Source: Chitinophagaceae bacterium
GTDB lineage: Bacteria; Bacteroidota; Bacteroidia; Chitinophagales; Chitinophagaceae
DNA: 7,597 nucleotides
NCBI GenBank assembly: GCA_947463755.1
Contig: CANHUK010000061.1
Location: forward strand, 1-7,597
Reading direction: 5' to 3'
Position numbers and translations under genes: made by a program. Below are positions 1-7,428 of the stretch, piece after piece; positions within the stretch are counted from its first letter, which is position 1, and each line of letters opens with the position of its first letter. The notes under the pieces were generated by a model. It searched no databases, was not told the origin of the DNA, and saw only the letters and a program-made list of their open reading frames with translations.

Positions 1-935
1 AGCTGCCGCAGAAAGATGGTTTCGTTGCTGTTATACATCAGCGGGTAACCGGAGGCACCGCGCCAGGGCTGGCTGGCGGTGTACCAGCCCGTGGGGGCGG
101 CAGCGGTCATGGTCGTGTTGTAATTGTAGAGGCTGACCGGGATGGCACCACCAGAAAGCCCATTGCGACAGTTGTTCAGTTCCGTGAGGGCGGCAGCGTA
201 ATTACGCATCTGGAAGTAGACCATGCCCAGCATGTATTCTGCGGCCGGACGACACATGCGTACACGACTGTAGGGTTTTGCCTGCAGGTCGGGAATGGAT
301 GCCTTGAGTTCTGTGATGATGAAATCATAGCATTGCTGCACTGAGGCGCGCTGGAAATCACGGGCGTTGACATCTGCCTTTTGAACGATCGGCACCCCCG
401 GATCTGTTGAAGCGGATGCCGCATTGTAGGGCTGTCCGAACAGGTTCAGGGCCAGGAAATGGTTGAATGCACGGCAAGCCCTTGCTTCGGCCAGGATCTC
501 CTTTTTTCTGGAATCGGTGCCCCCCGTCGAGGTCATCACCCCTTCCACGATCATATTATAGCCGTAGAGTTGGTTGTAGAATGCGCCCCATTCGTTGGAT
601 TCATCGGTTGGCTGGTAAGGATCGGCCATCCACTTAAAGCCATTCTGCCAGGCGATGGTAGGTACCGTGTTCAAAAAACCGGCAGAGGAGAAAACGTCAT
701 CGCCCATGTACACTGGCATTTCTGCGGATCCAAGGAGCAGGGTGATACCTCCGGGTTGATTGCGGACATTCAGGTAGCTGAAGAGGTTTGAGTTATTGAG
801 GAGACCGTTGTATTGATCGGTCGTCTGAATGATATCCAGCCCCTTGGGCTTCACATCCAGAAATTTCTGACATGATGACAGTGAGCACAGCAGACTCCCC
901 GATGCTGCGATGAGCAGTATTTTTATGATGCGCAT
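1..935 (-). CDS. SusD/RagB-family outer-membrane nutrient-binding lipoprotein, 3' end cut by window
   Basis: This is the substrate-binding lipoprotein that caps the neighbouring SusC channel on the cell surface. The frame is open from ATG at 935 to the window edge, giving about 311 residues with no stop; full family members are usually about 450-600, so the C-terminus lies outside. The N-terminus is a type II lipoprotein signal: a hydrophobic stretch at about residues 5-19, then the lipobox LSSC with Cys22, followed by QKFLD, the typical start of a mature SusD protein. Residues 151-171 (RACRAFNHFLALNLFGQPYN) match the conserved TPR-like helix of the family, and about 230-255 form another helical repeat. 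Four further cysteines (154, 202, 228, 256) are unusual in number. It follows susC by 31 bp, so it is probably co-transcribed and translationally linked. The family is sure; the ligand is unknown. Confidence 0.95.
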   Translation of the reverse strand, partial: MRIIKILLIAASGSLLCSLSSCQKFLDVKPKGLDIIQTTDQYNGLLNNSNLFSYLNVRNQPGGITLLLGSAEMPVYMGDDVFSSAGFLNTVPTIAWQNGFKWMADPYQPTDESNEWGAFYNQLYGYNMIVEGVMTSTGGTDSRKKEILAEARACRAFNHFLALNLFGQPYNAASASTDPGVPIVQKADVNARDFQRASVQQCYDFIITELKASIPDLQAKPYSRVRMCRPAAEYMLGMVYFQMRNYAAALTELNNCRNGLSGGAIPVSLYNYNTTMTAAAPTGWYTASQPWRGASGYPLMYNSNETIFLRQ

Positions 936-949
936 GTTATATTTATTTT
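936..949 (-). promoter_or_regulatory. A-rich translation-initiation leader of the susD-like gene
   Basis: Read on the minus strand, the bases just before the ATG are AAAATAAATATAAC, with no purine-rich Shine-Dalgarno sequence. Bacteroidota commonly initiate from A-rich leaders without Shine-Dalgarno pairing, so this supports the start at 935. That start also gives a clean lipoprotein signal. The role is inferred from composition and position only. Confidence 0.4.
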
Positions 950-966
950 GATCAGGATGAATCAGG

Positions 967-3900
967 TTAGAATGATGCACGGATGCCGAAGGTGTAGAAG
1001 GCCGGCATACGTTCGGTACGCAACCCTGCCTGCACATCGAAGTATTCGGGATCGATGCCGTGCTTGTTCTTTGTCCACAGCAGCAGGTTGTTGACCTGTC
1101 CGTAGACGCTCAGTTCACTCATCGACAGCTTTTTCACCAGGTCGGACGGCAGGCCATAATTCAGGGTCAGGTCGCGCAGCCGCAGGTACGAGGCGCTTTC
1201 GATGTTCCGGAAGGCACTGGTGTAAAAGGTGGTGTTGCGTGTAGAAGTATTGGTCGCGGTGTTCGCGATATACTTCGGGACATCTGTCCTTGCCTCGTCT
1301 CCGGCGACCTTCCAGCGATCGTTGAAATAAGAGGGCATGTTGTTGATCAATCGGCCGGTATAGAAACGATTGACATCCCTGCGCATCATGTGTCCCAGGT
1401 TATAGACCAGCAGGAAGCTCAGCGAGAAGTTCCGATAGCTGACCTGATTGGTGATGCCTCCGTACCAGAGCGGCTGGGTGGTACCTGCGTACATCGGATC
1501 ATCCACTTTGAGTTGCGATGCCAGCCTGACGGTATCCTTTGTTGCATTCAACGCAAGGGGATTTCCGTTCGGGTCGAGTCCGATGTAGTTGTAGCCGAAG
1601 ATCGGATAGGCCGAATAGCCCTCCATTTGTGTTCCGTTGATCTTGTTGCTCTGGGTGAGCACTATGTTACGTTTCAGCTCCGTGATCTTGTTTCGGTTAT
1701 ACGACAACGTTAGGGTCGTGCGCCATTGAAAATCTTTTGACTTGATGTTCACGCTGTTGAGCATGATCTCCAGTCCCCGGTTGCTGAGGCTTCCGAGATT
1801 ATCATAAGCATAGGAGAAACCCGTTGTCGGATCGATCGGAACGAAACCAAGCAGGTTGCTGGTTTGCTTGTCGTAGGCATCGATCGAACCGGATAGCCGG
1901 TTTTCAAGGAGTGCGAAGTCGATCCCGATATTGGTCGTGGCGGTACGCTCCCAGGTGAGCAGGTCGTTGCGGGGGGTGAAGAGCACATAGCCTGTTCCCA
2001 GTCCCGCGAAGATGGCGTTGTTGCGGGCGCCGACGATGTCGTATGGTCCACCTTGTCCGGGTATGGGTGCATTGCCGGCCAATCCGTAGGTCAGACGGAG
2101 TTTCAGGTTGTTGACCAGATCAGACTTGAAGAAATCCTCCCGGGAGATGTTCCAGGCCCCGCCGATGCTCCAGATGGGTTTATACTGGATGCTGGGGTCG
2201 GAGCCGAACAGGTTGGACTGGTCCATGCGAACACTGGCATTGAGGGTATACCGCCGGTCGTAGGTGTAGGCCATGTTGCCGTAGAGGGAGAAGAAACGTC
2301 TGTCGGTTTCACCGTAACTATGCTGGTTGACGGTGAGTACATTGATCGTCCGGCTGGGCAGGAAATTCACCGGGTTACTCACGCCGGTGGTGCCCAGCAT
2401 GAGCTCGTCGACATATCCGAAGGATTGTGTCTGGAAGTCGTAACCTCTTTTGAACGTACCGATGGTCTTCGCGAAGTTCATTCTCGTCTCCGTACCGGCC
2501 AGTGCGGACAACTGATGTTTTTTGGCGAAGGTGTTTTCATAGGACAGTTGGTTCCGGACGGTCCAGGCCAGCTGGGTCTGATTCTGAGTGAGGTAATGCC
2601 CGCCCGTGTTGGGCAGGAAATAAACGGGTGCTGCACCGGCCGCAGCGGGTGCCTGCGTAAAGAACACGCGTTCGTTGCGTACGCGGTAGCTGTTCTGGTC
2701 GTAGTAGTCGTATCCTTCCAGCGATCCCCGCTGGTATTGGGCCCGCCCTTCGTAGTTGAGTCCTTTCCACAGTTTCACGGTCAGGCCGGCATTGATCCGC
2801 GCGGAGAGGTTGGTCGTATTATTTTTTGTGTAACTGCTTTCCTGCAGGGGCACATAGTTGAGATCGATCCTGCTTTGCGATTCAGAAATGGCCCGGAAGG
2901 GATCATGCCTGAGCAGGTAGGCGAGGGAGAGCGGACTGCCGTTTGCGTCCGCCAACATGGCATAGGGCAATAGGCTCGAGGCTGTCCCCGGGAAGTCGGG
3001 CAGCAGAAATTTCCGGCTTTGTTCGTAGGCCATGTTGGCCGTGATGTCGAATTTCACGGCTTTGGAGAGGATGAAATCCTGGCGGAGGTTTGCCTGGTAC
3101 CTGTCCATCCGGTTTCGGGCATGGCCCTGATCTCCGGTGTATGACACGGATCCATAGTAGCTGTGGAAATCACTGCCACCGGTGAAATTCAGGCTGTGAT
3201 TGGTGAGCAGGCTTTGTTGGTATAGAAGATCCATCAATTGTCCGCCATTGTTGAGTTGCGACAATGAATCAAGCCGCTGGTCGGCCACGGCTGAAGAGAT
3301 CAGATTGCGGGAGCGGTCGTACAGGGCCTGTTCGTGCGGCGTCACAACGGGCAGATTGTTATTACTGCTCGCCGTGGTGACGGTGGCCCAGGGATAGGCA
3401 ACGATATCGAAGATCTCGCGACCTGCTGTCACCAGCTGGCCCGAAGACATCAGGTTGAAATAATCCATGTCCGGACGTCCCCTGAAGGAGGCAAAGCCGT
3501 TGTAGTTCACCTGTACTTTTTTGGGACCGGATGACATCTTTCCTTTTTTCGTGGTCACGACAACCACGCCGTTGGCGGCTGCGGCACCCCAGATGGAGGC
3601 GGCGGTGGCATCGCGCAGCACGTTCACGGATTCGACGTCTTCCGGATTGACCAGCGAAGTCAATGTGTTCAGATCATAGATGGGTACACCATCCACCACA
3701 AATAGTGGAGACCTGTCGGCATTGACAGAGGTCAATCCCCGAAACAGGAACTTGTCCGTATTCCGACCGTATCCGACCGCCAGTCCCGGCACCAGTCCTT
3801 CCAACCGGTCGATCAGGTTCATACTGATGCTCTTATTCCGGAACGACTCGTTCGTGACCGTTGCAAAGGAGCCGGCGCTGCGTTCCTTGGGCAACTGCTG

Positions 3901-4560
3901 ATAACCGGTGCTGACCAGTGCCACTGCGTTGAGTTCCGACACGGTGGCCGACAGGGTTATCCTGAGGGCGGGCATGCCCTGCCGCACGGGGATCTCGGTG
4001 GCGGTGAAGCCTACGTAGGTGATGACCAGTGTCTGACCCGGATCTGCCTCGATGGAAAAATTCCCGCTCGCATCGGTGATGGTGGTTTTATCGCTGTTTT
4101 TTACGGCAACCGTTGCACCGCTCAGCGGCCGGCCTTCTGCATCGGTGACCCTTCCTCGGATCGGTGTGGCCTCCGGTGCTTCGGATGCCGGTTTGATCTC
4201 CGTCGCTTTTTCCCGGACGACGATGGTCCTGTCTATGATGGAATAGCTCAGGGGCAGACGTTCGAAACACAGGGCCAATGCTTTTTCTAAGGGCATGTTC
4301 TGTAATTCGATGTCGACTTTCCCGGCTTTTTTCAGGAAATCGTCCCTGAAAAAAAACTCATATCCGGTTTGTCGGTTGATCTCTCGAAAAACCTGCTGCA
4401 GTCCGGCATTTTTCATTTTCAGGGTCACGGTTTGCGAGAAACCTGCGGCACTTACCTGCAGGCAAAAAGCAACCATCATTGTCGTAAATAGCTTCATGAT
4501 GAGCAGTGTTTGGGATGTGCTCCCTGGTCGGGTCGGGAGCGGAATGGCCCTAAAATGCAT
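967..4560 (-). CDS. SusC/RagA-family TonB-linked outer-membrane transporter with STN signalling domain
   Basis: This is a TonB-dependent outer-membrane channel that imports a nutrient with its SusD partner. The frame is open up to 4668, but I prefer the ATG at 4560 (1197 residues). It follows an A-rich leader, and the longer frame would start inside an inverted repeat. ATG 4497 (residue 22, MKLFTTMMVAFCLQVSA) is also possible. Counting from 4560, the signal peptide ends near residue 43 (GFSQ). An STN domain covers about 44-118 and a carboxypeptidase-regulatory-like beta domain about 134-205 (IRGRVTDAEGRPLSGA). The plug starts near 210, with LFVVDGVPIYD at 286-296 and VESVNVLRDATAASIWG followed by ANGVVVVTTKKGK up to 341. 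The rest is a beta-barrel ending in Phe, as expected for an outer-membrane protein. An STN domain implies that the receptor signals to FecR. Mature SusC has one cysteine (residue 98, in STN). The substrate is unknown. Confidence 0.96.
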   Translation of the reverse strand: MHFRAIPLPTRPGSTSQTLLIMKLFTTMMVAFCLQVSAAGFSQTVTLKMKNAGLQQVFREINRQTGYEFFFRDDFLKKAGKVDIELQNMPLEKALALCFERLPLSYSIIDRTIVVREKATEIKPASEAPEATPIRGRVTDAEGRPLSGATVAVKNSDKTTITDASGNFSIEADPGQTLVITYVGFTATEIPVRQGMPALRITLSATVSELNAVALVSTGYQQLPKERSAGSFATVTNESFRNKSISMNLIDRLEGLVPGLAVGYGRNTDKFLFRGLTSVNADRSPLFVVDGVPIYDLNTLTSLVNPEDVESVNVLRDATAASIWGAAAANGVVVVTTKKGKMSSGPKKVQVNYNGFASFRGRPDMDYFNLMSSGQLVTAGREIFDIVAYPWATVTTASSNNNLPVVTPHEQALYDRSRNLISSAVADQRLDSLSQLNNGGQLMDLLYQQSLLTNHSLNFTGGSDFHSYYGSVSYTGDQGHARNRMDRYQANLRQDFILSKAVKFDITANMAYEQSRKFLLPDFPGTASSLLPYAMLADANGSPLSLAYLLRHDPFRAISESQSRIDLNYVPLQESSYTKNNTTNLSARINAGLTVKLWKGLNYEGRAQYQRGSLEGYDYYDQNSYRVRNERVFFTQAPAAAGAAPVYFLPNTGGHYLTQNQTQLAWTVRNQLSYENTFAKKHQLSALAGTETRMNFAKTIGTFKRGYDFQTQSFGYVDELMLGTTGVSNPVNFLPSRTINVLTVNQHSYGETDRRFFSLYGNMAYTYDRRYTLNASVRMDQSNLFGSDPSIQYKPIWSIGGAWNISREDFFKSDLVNNLKLRLTYGLAGNAPIPGQGGPYDIVGARNNAIFAGLGTGYVLFTPRNDLLTWERTATTNIGIDFALLENRLSGSIDAYDKQTSNLLGFVPIDPTTGFSYAYDNLGSLSNRGLEIMLNSVNIKSKDFQWRTTLTLSYNRNKITELKRNIVLTQSNKINGTQMEGYSAYPIFGYNYIGLDPNGNPLALNATKDTVRLASQLKVDDPMYAGTTQPLWYGGITNQVSYRNFSLSFLLVYNLGHMMRRDVNRFYTGRLINNMPSYFNDRWKVAGDEARTDVPKYIANTATNTSTRNTTFYTSAFRNIESASYLRLRDLTLNYGLPSDLVKKLSMSELSVYGQVNNLLLWTKNKHGIDPEYFDVQAGLRTERMPAFYTFGIRASF

Positions 4561-4570
4561 AGTTTTGACT

Positions 4571-4589
4571 GTCCCGATGACCTCGGGAC
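4571..4589 (-). promoter_or_regulatory. 7-bp perfect hairpin in the susC leader
   Basis: GTCCCGA at 4571-4577 is the exact reverse complement of TCGGGAC at 4583-4589, with a 5-base loop. The stem ends 10 bases before the preferred susC ATG at 4560, next to the ribosome-entry region. No U-run follows on the minus strand, so it does not look like an intrinsic terminator. It may influence translation or mRNA stability. The structure is seen; the function is inferred. Confidence 0.4.
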
Positions 4590-4609
4590 GGGTTTGGGTG
4601 AAAGGAAGA

Positions 4610-4623
4610 TCCGTGTGGACGGA
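4610..4623 (-). repeat. Small 5-bp inverted repeat in the fecR-susC spacer
   Basis: TCCGT at 4610-4614 pairs with ACGGA at 4619-4623 around a 4-base loop. A stem this short can occur by chance. It is listed because it lies between two stronger inverted repeats in the same spacer, so the three could fold as consecutive stem-loops in the RNA. Confidence 0.25.
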
Positions 4624-4634
4624 CATTATCTTTA

Positions 4635-4691
4635 CAGATCCTGACCTTGCCGGGGGGTGTTGGCGCACTTCCCGGCTCTGTTTAGGATCTG
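4635..4691 (-). promoter_or_regulatory. Nested inverted repeat just after fecR (possible mRNA structure)
   Basis: CAGATCCT at 4635-4642 is the exact reverse complement of AGGATCTG at 4684-4691, an 8-bp outer stem. Inside it, GCCGGG at 4649-4654 pairs with CCCGGC at 4671-4676, giving a two-tier stem-loop with internal loops of 6 and 7 bases. It starts 7 bases beyond the fecR stop codon. No U-tract follows on the minus strand, so termination is unlikely. Stabilisation of the fecR 3' end, RNA processing or partial attenuation before susC would all fit. The pairing is read directly; the role is inference. Confidence 0.45.
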
Positions 4692-4698
4692 CTTATAT

Positions 4699-5883
4699 TT
4701 ATTCTACCATGATCTTGTTTTTTTCTATGCGGAATTTGATGCCTCCGGCTTCCATGATCCGCAGCACGCGGGATATGTCGCTTTGACGGCTCACCATTCC
4801 GGTGAAGGTTTCTGCCCTGACGGGTCCGGAGTAGCTGACTTCCACATCATACCATCGGCCAAGCTGGCGCATGATCGAAGGAACATCCGCCCCGTTGAAT
4901 ACGAATTTTCCGTTGGTCCATGCCAGTCTTGTTTCCAGATCTGCTGTCCTGACCGGGGATATGGTACCGTTTGCACTCGCCAGCACTTCCTGTTCCGGCT
5001 TTAGTGTCCTGACCGACAGATCTGATTTCACCTCGACCATTCCTTCTGCGAGGGAGGTGAGTATGCCCGCTTCATCTGGATAGGCATTGATATTGAATCG
5101 GGTGCCGGTGGCATTCACTTTGAGTGGTCCGACCGCCACGGTAAACGGGTGTGCAACATCTGATCTCACTTCGAAATAGGCCTCCCCGCTCAATTCGACG
5201 ATGCGTTGATCTCCTGAGAATGTCGTGGGAAACCGAAGGGAAGATGCGGCGTTCAGCCACACCCGTGATCCATCCGACAATTCCAGTTTGAATTGTCCTC
5301 CCCTGGGGGTTCGAATGGTATTGTAAACGGGCGCAGGTGCCGGATCGGAGTTTTTATAGGAAATAAAGTCACCCTGTTTTACGACCCGGGTACTGCCCTG
5401 CACGGCAAGATTTCCATTCCCGGCACTGTCCAGCAGGATCTCGCGGCCATCCGCCAGGATCAGGTATGCCTTGTCCTGACCGGGTTTGATCAGTTCGGCC
5501 AATTGTACAGCGGGTGTTGGGGATGTCGCCGACTTCCCGGTTCCTGCCAGCTGCCAGAGCAAGATGCCCGTGATCAGTATGGCACCGGTCAGTACAGCTG
5601 CGAGTTTCCATCGGCTCAGGATATTGGGGGTTGTTGATGGTTGTTCCTCCGCTTTCATTGCAGCTTGCAGACGCTCCCATCCCCGATCAACATTCACCGA
5701 CTCGATCTCATTGAGTCCGGTGACCACTTCATCCGGTGCTGTCAGATTGTCGAACCATCTGTCATGGTCAGGGACTTCCCGACGCAAACTTTCCATTTCC
5801 ACGGACTCCTCTGAAGTCAGGGTCTGATCAAGGTGCTTTTTGATCAGGAGCGCCAGTCGGAGTGATCTTTCTATCGTGTCCAT
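4699..5883 (-). CDS. FecR-family anti-sigma factor (transmembrane sigma regulator) with DUF4974-type C-terminus
   Basis: This inner-membrane regulator should hold or activate the ECF sigma factor at the cytoplasmic face and receive the signal from the SusC STN domain in the periplasm. From ATG 5883 it has 394 residues. Residues 1-90 are a charged cytoplasmic sigma-binding region. One membrane helix lies at about 93-112 (LAAVLTGAILITGILLWQLA). The FecR domain covers about 188-290, with the family signatures TPRGGQFKLELSDGSRVWLN and ELSGEAYFEV. Residues 326-394 (from KFVFNGADVPSIMRQLGRWY) are the DUF4974-type domain expected to contact STN. An upstream in-frame ATG at 5925 would add 14 residues. 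I prefer 5883 because MDTIERS begins like other family members and is preceded by an A-rich leader. The protein contains no cysteine. It follows the thioredoxin-like gene by 57 bp, not the sigma gene as is usual. Confidence 0.95.
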   Translation of the reverse strand: MDTIERSLRLALLIKKHLDQTLTSEESVEMESLRREVPDHDRWFDNLTAPDEVVTGLNEIESVNVDRGWERLQAAMKAEEQPSTTPNILSRWKLAAVLTGAILITGILLWQLAGTGKSATSPTPAVQLAELIKPGQDKAYLILADGREILLDSAGNGNLAVQGSTRVVKQGDFISYKNSDPAPAPVYNTIRTPRGGQFKLELSDGSRVWLNAASSLRFPTTFSGDQRIVELSGEAYFEVRSDVAHPFTVAVGPLKVNATGTRFNINAYPDEAGILTSLAEGMVEVKSDLSVRTLKPEQEVLASANGTISPVRTADLETRLAWTNGKFVFNGADVPSIMRQLGRWYDVEVSYSGPVRAETFTGMVSRQSDISRVLRIMEAGGIKFRIEKNKIMVE

Positions 5884-5940
5884 GTGTTGATCCGGTTTTA
5901 ATTTTTGTCTATGCCTATGCCACATTGAATGCGGGATGGA

Positions 5941-7332
5941 TCAGTAACTCCACACCATCTTTCCTTCCGACATTTTTTGTCGGGTTTCCGCCAACCTTAC
6001 TTTGATCTTCTCACTGTCCAGGTTCAATTCCCGACTCATCTCATTCCAGGTGGCGATCGTCTTATCCATCCATTTGATCCCTGCTTCCCTTTCGCCGGAT
6101 TTATAGAGCAATCCTGCTTTCACTTCATGTACCGAAAAATTATCGCTGTACTTAAGGGCCCAGTCAATCAATCCCAGGGCTTCTTTCAGCAGGTCCTTTC
6201 TGTCCAGTCCGTTCAGCGCGCCTCTGGCGACATCCCTGACGCGGTATGCATATGATGTTTTCTTGGTCGATCCCCTCGATTTGCGGGTGGTCGCAAGGTT
6301 TTCAGGTTTGACGGTGATGCTTCCATCCGCCAGTCCCTGTTCGAATTTCAGCAGCGAAAGGGAATCGGCTATGACCAGTGGGGTAGGATCGAACATCCTA
6401 ACGGCATTGGCATATTCCCGGAAAACGCCTGCCAGTTGGGCAGTATCTCTCAAGCGCGCGTAATATCTCATGCTGACGTCATAGGCTTTCCATGAAGCCG
6501 GCATTTCTCCGGAAGGACTTTTCATCAAAAAATCCGTGATGCGCAACAGCAGGCTGTCATCCTGATCGTTGATGGCGCGATCTACGTCTTTGGCGACCAG
6601 ATTGGCCAGGTGTTCGTCGAGTTTGGTACGCAATGTGGGCGAGAGCCATGCCAGCACAGCCGGTTTATTCGCCTGGATGAACGTAAGCAGATAGCCATCC
6701 GTATTGATCCGATCCAGTTGCAGGAGTTTGGTGAGCGTTCCATTGCCCAGCAGACTTTCCCGTTTGATGAGCGAGGCATATTGGTCGGTTACATCCGCAT
6801 TGTCGAGTCCGAGTCTTTTCCGTTTTTGGAGATAGTCCCATAAAAAACTCGTATCAGATCGTCTGGAGGCATATTCGTCTTCCCAGACCGCCAGTGGTTT
6901 TGGATCTGATGCCTCTTTCAGTGCCAGTTTCGCTTCGCTGATGAATCGATCTGCCGGCATGTAACCTACGCTTCTGTAAACAAGTGTCCCATCCGGGTTT
7001 ACGAACAGATACGTCGGGAATGCACCCACTTTGTAGCGTTTGGCAATATCGATGCCCTCTCCTTTTTCGGCATCGATCTTGGCATTGATGAAATCTGTGT
7101 TGAACCGCTCGGATACTTCGGGCAACACGAATACCTCTGCCGCCATTTTCCGGCAAGGGATGCACCACGTGGTATAGATGTCAACAAATACTGGTTTTCC
7201 CTGATTTTTGGCAGTTTGAAGGATGCTCGTCCATGATCCTTTTTCGAACCGGATGCCTGTCTGTTCCTGTGCCATCAGGGTGCCGGTCAGCAGGGCGAGG
7301 GCGATGTAAAGAAGTCTATCGGAGTATCTCAT
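5941..7332 (-). CDS. Exported thioredoxin-fold protein with long helical C-terminal extension
   Basis: This is probably a periplasmic thiol-disulfide oxidoreductase. From ATG 7332 it has 463 residues. Residues 1-21 form a signal peptide with an LMA|QEQ cleavage site. An in-frame ATG at 7362 would add ten residues before the signal and is less likely. The thioredoxin domain covers about 27-145. It has the active-site motif WCIPC at 56-60 (Cys57, Cys60), the cis-proline loop VGAFPTYLF with Pro106, and the VNPDGTLVYRSVGY strand-turn. WCxPCRKM followed by GAFPT is common in Bacteroidota thioredoxin-family proteins. The two active-site cysteines are the only ones in the mature protein. The remaining 310 or so residues look helical; about 395-430 resembles a TPR unit, but I do not recognise a named domain. 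The gene lies between the sigma and anti-sigma genes, 96 bp and 57 bp from them. Its client and redox direction (reductase, oxidase or isomerase) cannot be read from the sequence. Confidence 0.88.
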   Translation of the reverse strand: MRYSDRLLYIALALLTGTLMAQEQTGIRFEKGSWTSILQTAKNQGKPVFVDIYTTWCIPCRKMAAEVFVLPEVSERFNTDFINAKIDAEKGEGIDIAKRYKVGAFPTYLFVNPDGTLVYRSVGYMPADRFISEAKLALKEASDPKPLAVWEDEYASRRSDTSFLWDYLQKRKRLGLDNADVTDQYASLIKRESLLGNGTLTKLLQLDRINTDGYLLTFIQANKPAVLAWLSPTLRTKLDEHLANLVAKDVDRAINDQDDSLLLRITDFLMKSPSGEMPASWKAYDVSMRYYARLRDTAQLAGVFREYANAVRMFDPTPLVIADSLSLLKFEQGLADGSITVKPENLATTRKSRGSTKKTSYAYRVRDVARGALNGLDRKDLLKEALGLIDWALKYSDNFSVHEVKAGLLYKSGEREAGIKWMDKTIATWNEMSRELNLDSEKIKVRLAETRQKMSEGKMVWSY

Positions 7333-7428
7333 GGAGAAGGGAACTTTTGAACACCGGGTCATGCTATGGAATATGACACGCAGTCTGCCCTTCCGGGTGA
7401 AATCATTTGAAAATAAATCCTGACGGGA

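Noticed and set aside
459..791. Plus-strand open frame of 110 codons
   Set aside because: Antisense to the SusD-like gene, which is supported by its lipobox and conserved helix.
1060..1713. Plus-strand open frame of 217 codons
   Set aside because: Antisense to the C-terminal barrel of SusC, with no signal peptide, no motif and no spacing that suggests a gene.
2053..2973. Long plus-strand open frame of 306 codons
   Set aside because: It lies wholly antisense to the SusC barrel, whose minus-strand frame has clear family motifs. The plus-strand peptide has no recognisable domain and a composition typical of an antisense shadow.
4571..4691. Intrinsic terminator between fecR and susC
   Set aside because: Stem-loops are present, but neither strand has a T-run directly after a GC-rich stem, so termination is not supported.
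4295..4786. Plus-strand open frame spanning the fecR-susC spacer
   Set aside because: It overlaps the coding ends of both genes on the other strand and has no recognisable domain. It was considered as a possible divergent small gene because it covers the spacer, but nothing supports it.
7333..7428. Bacteroidota housekeeping promoter (TAnnTTTG) before the thioredoxin-like gene
   Set aside because: Only T/A-rich partial matches occur in the spacer, with no properly spaced -33 TTG element, so no promoter is called.
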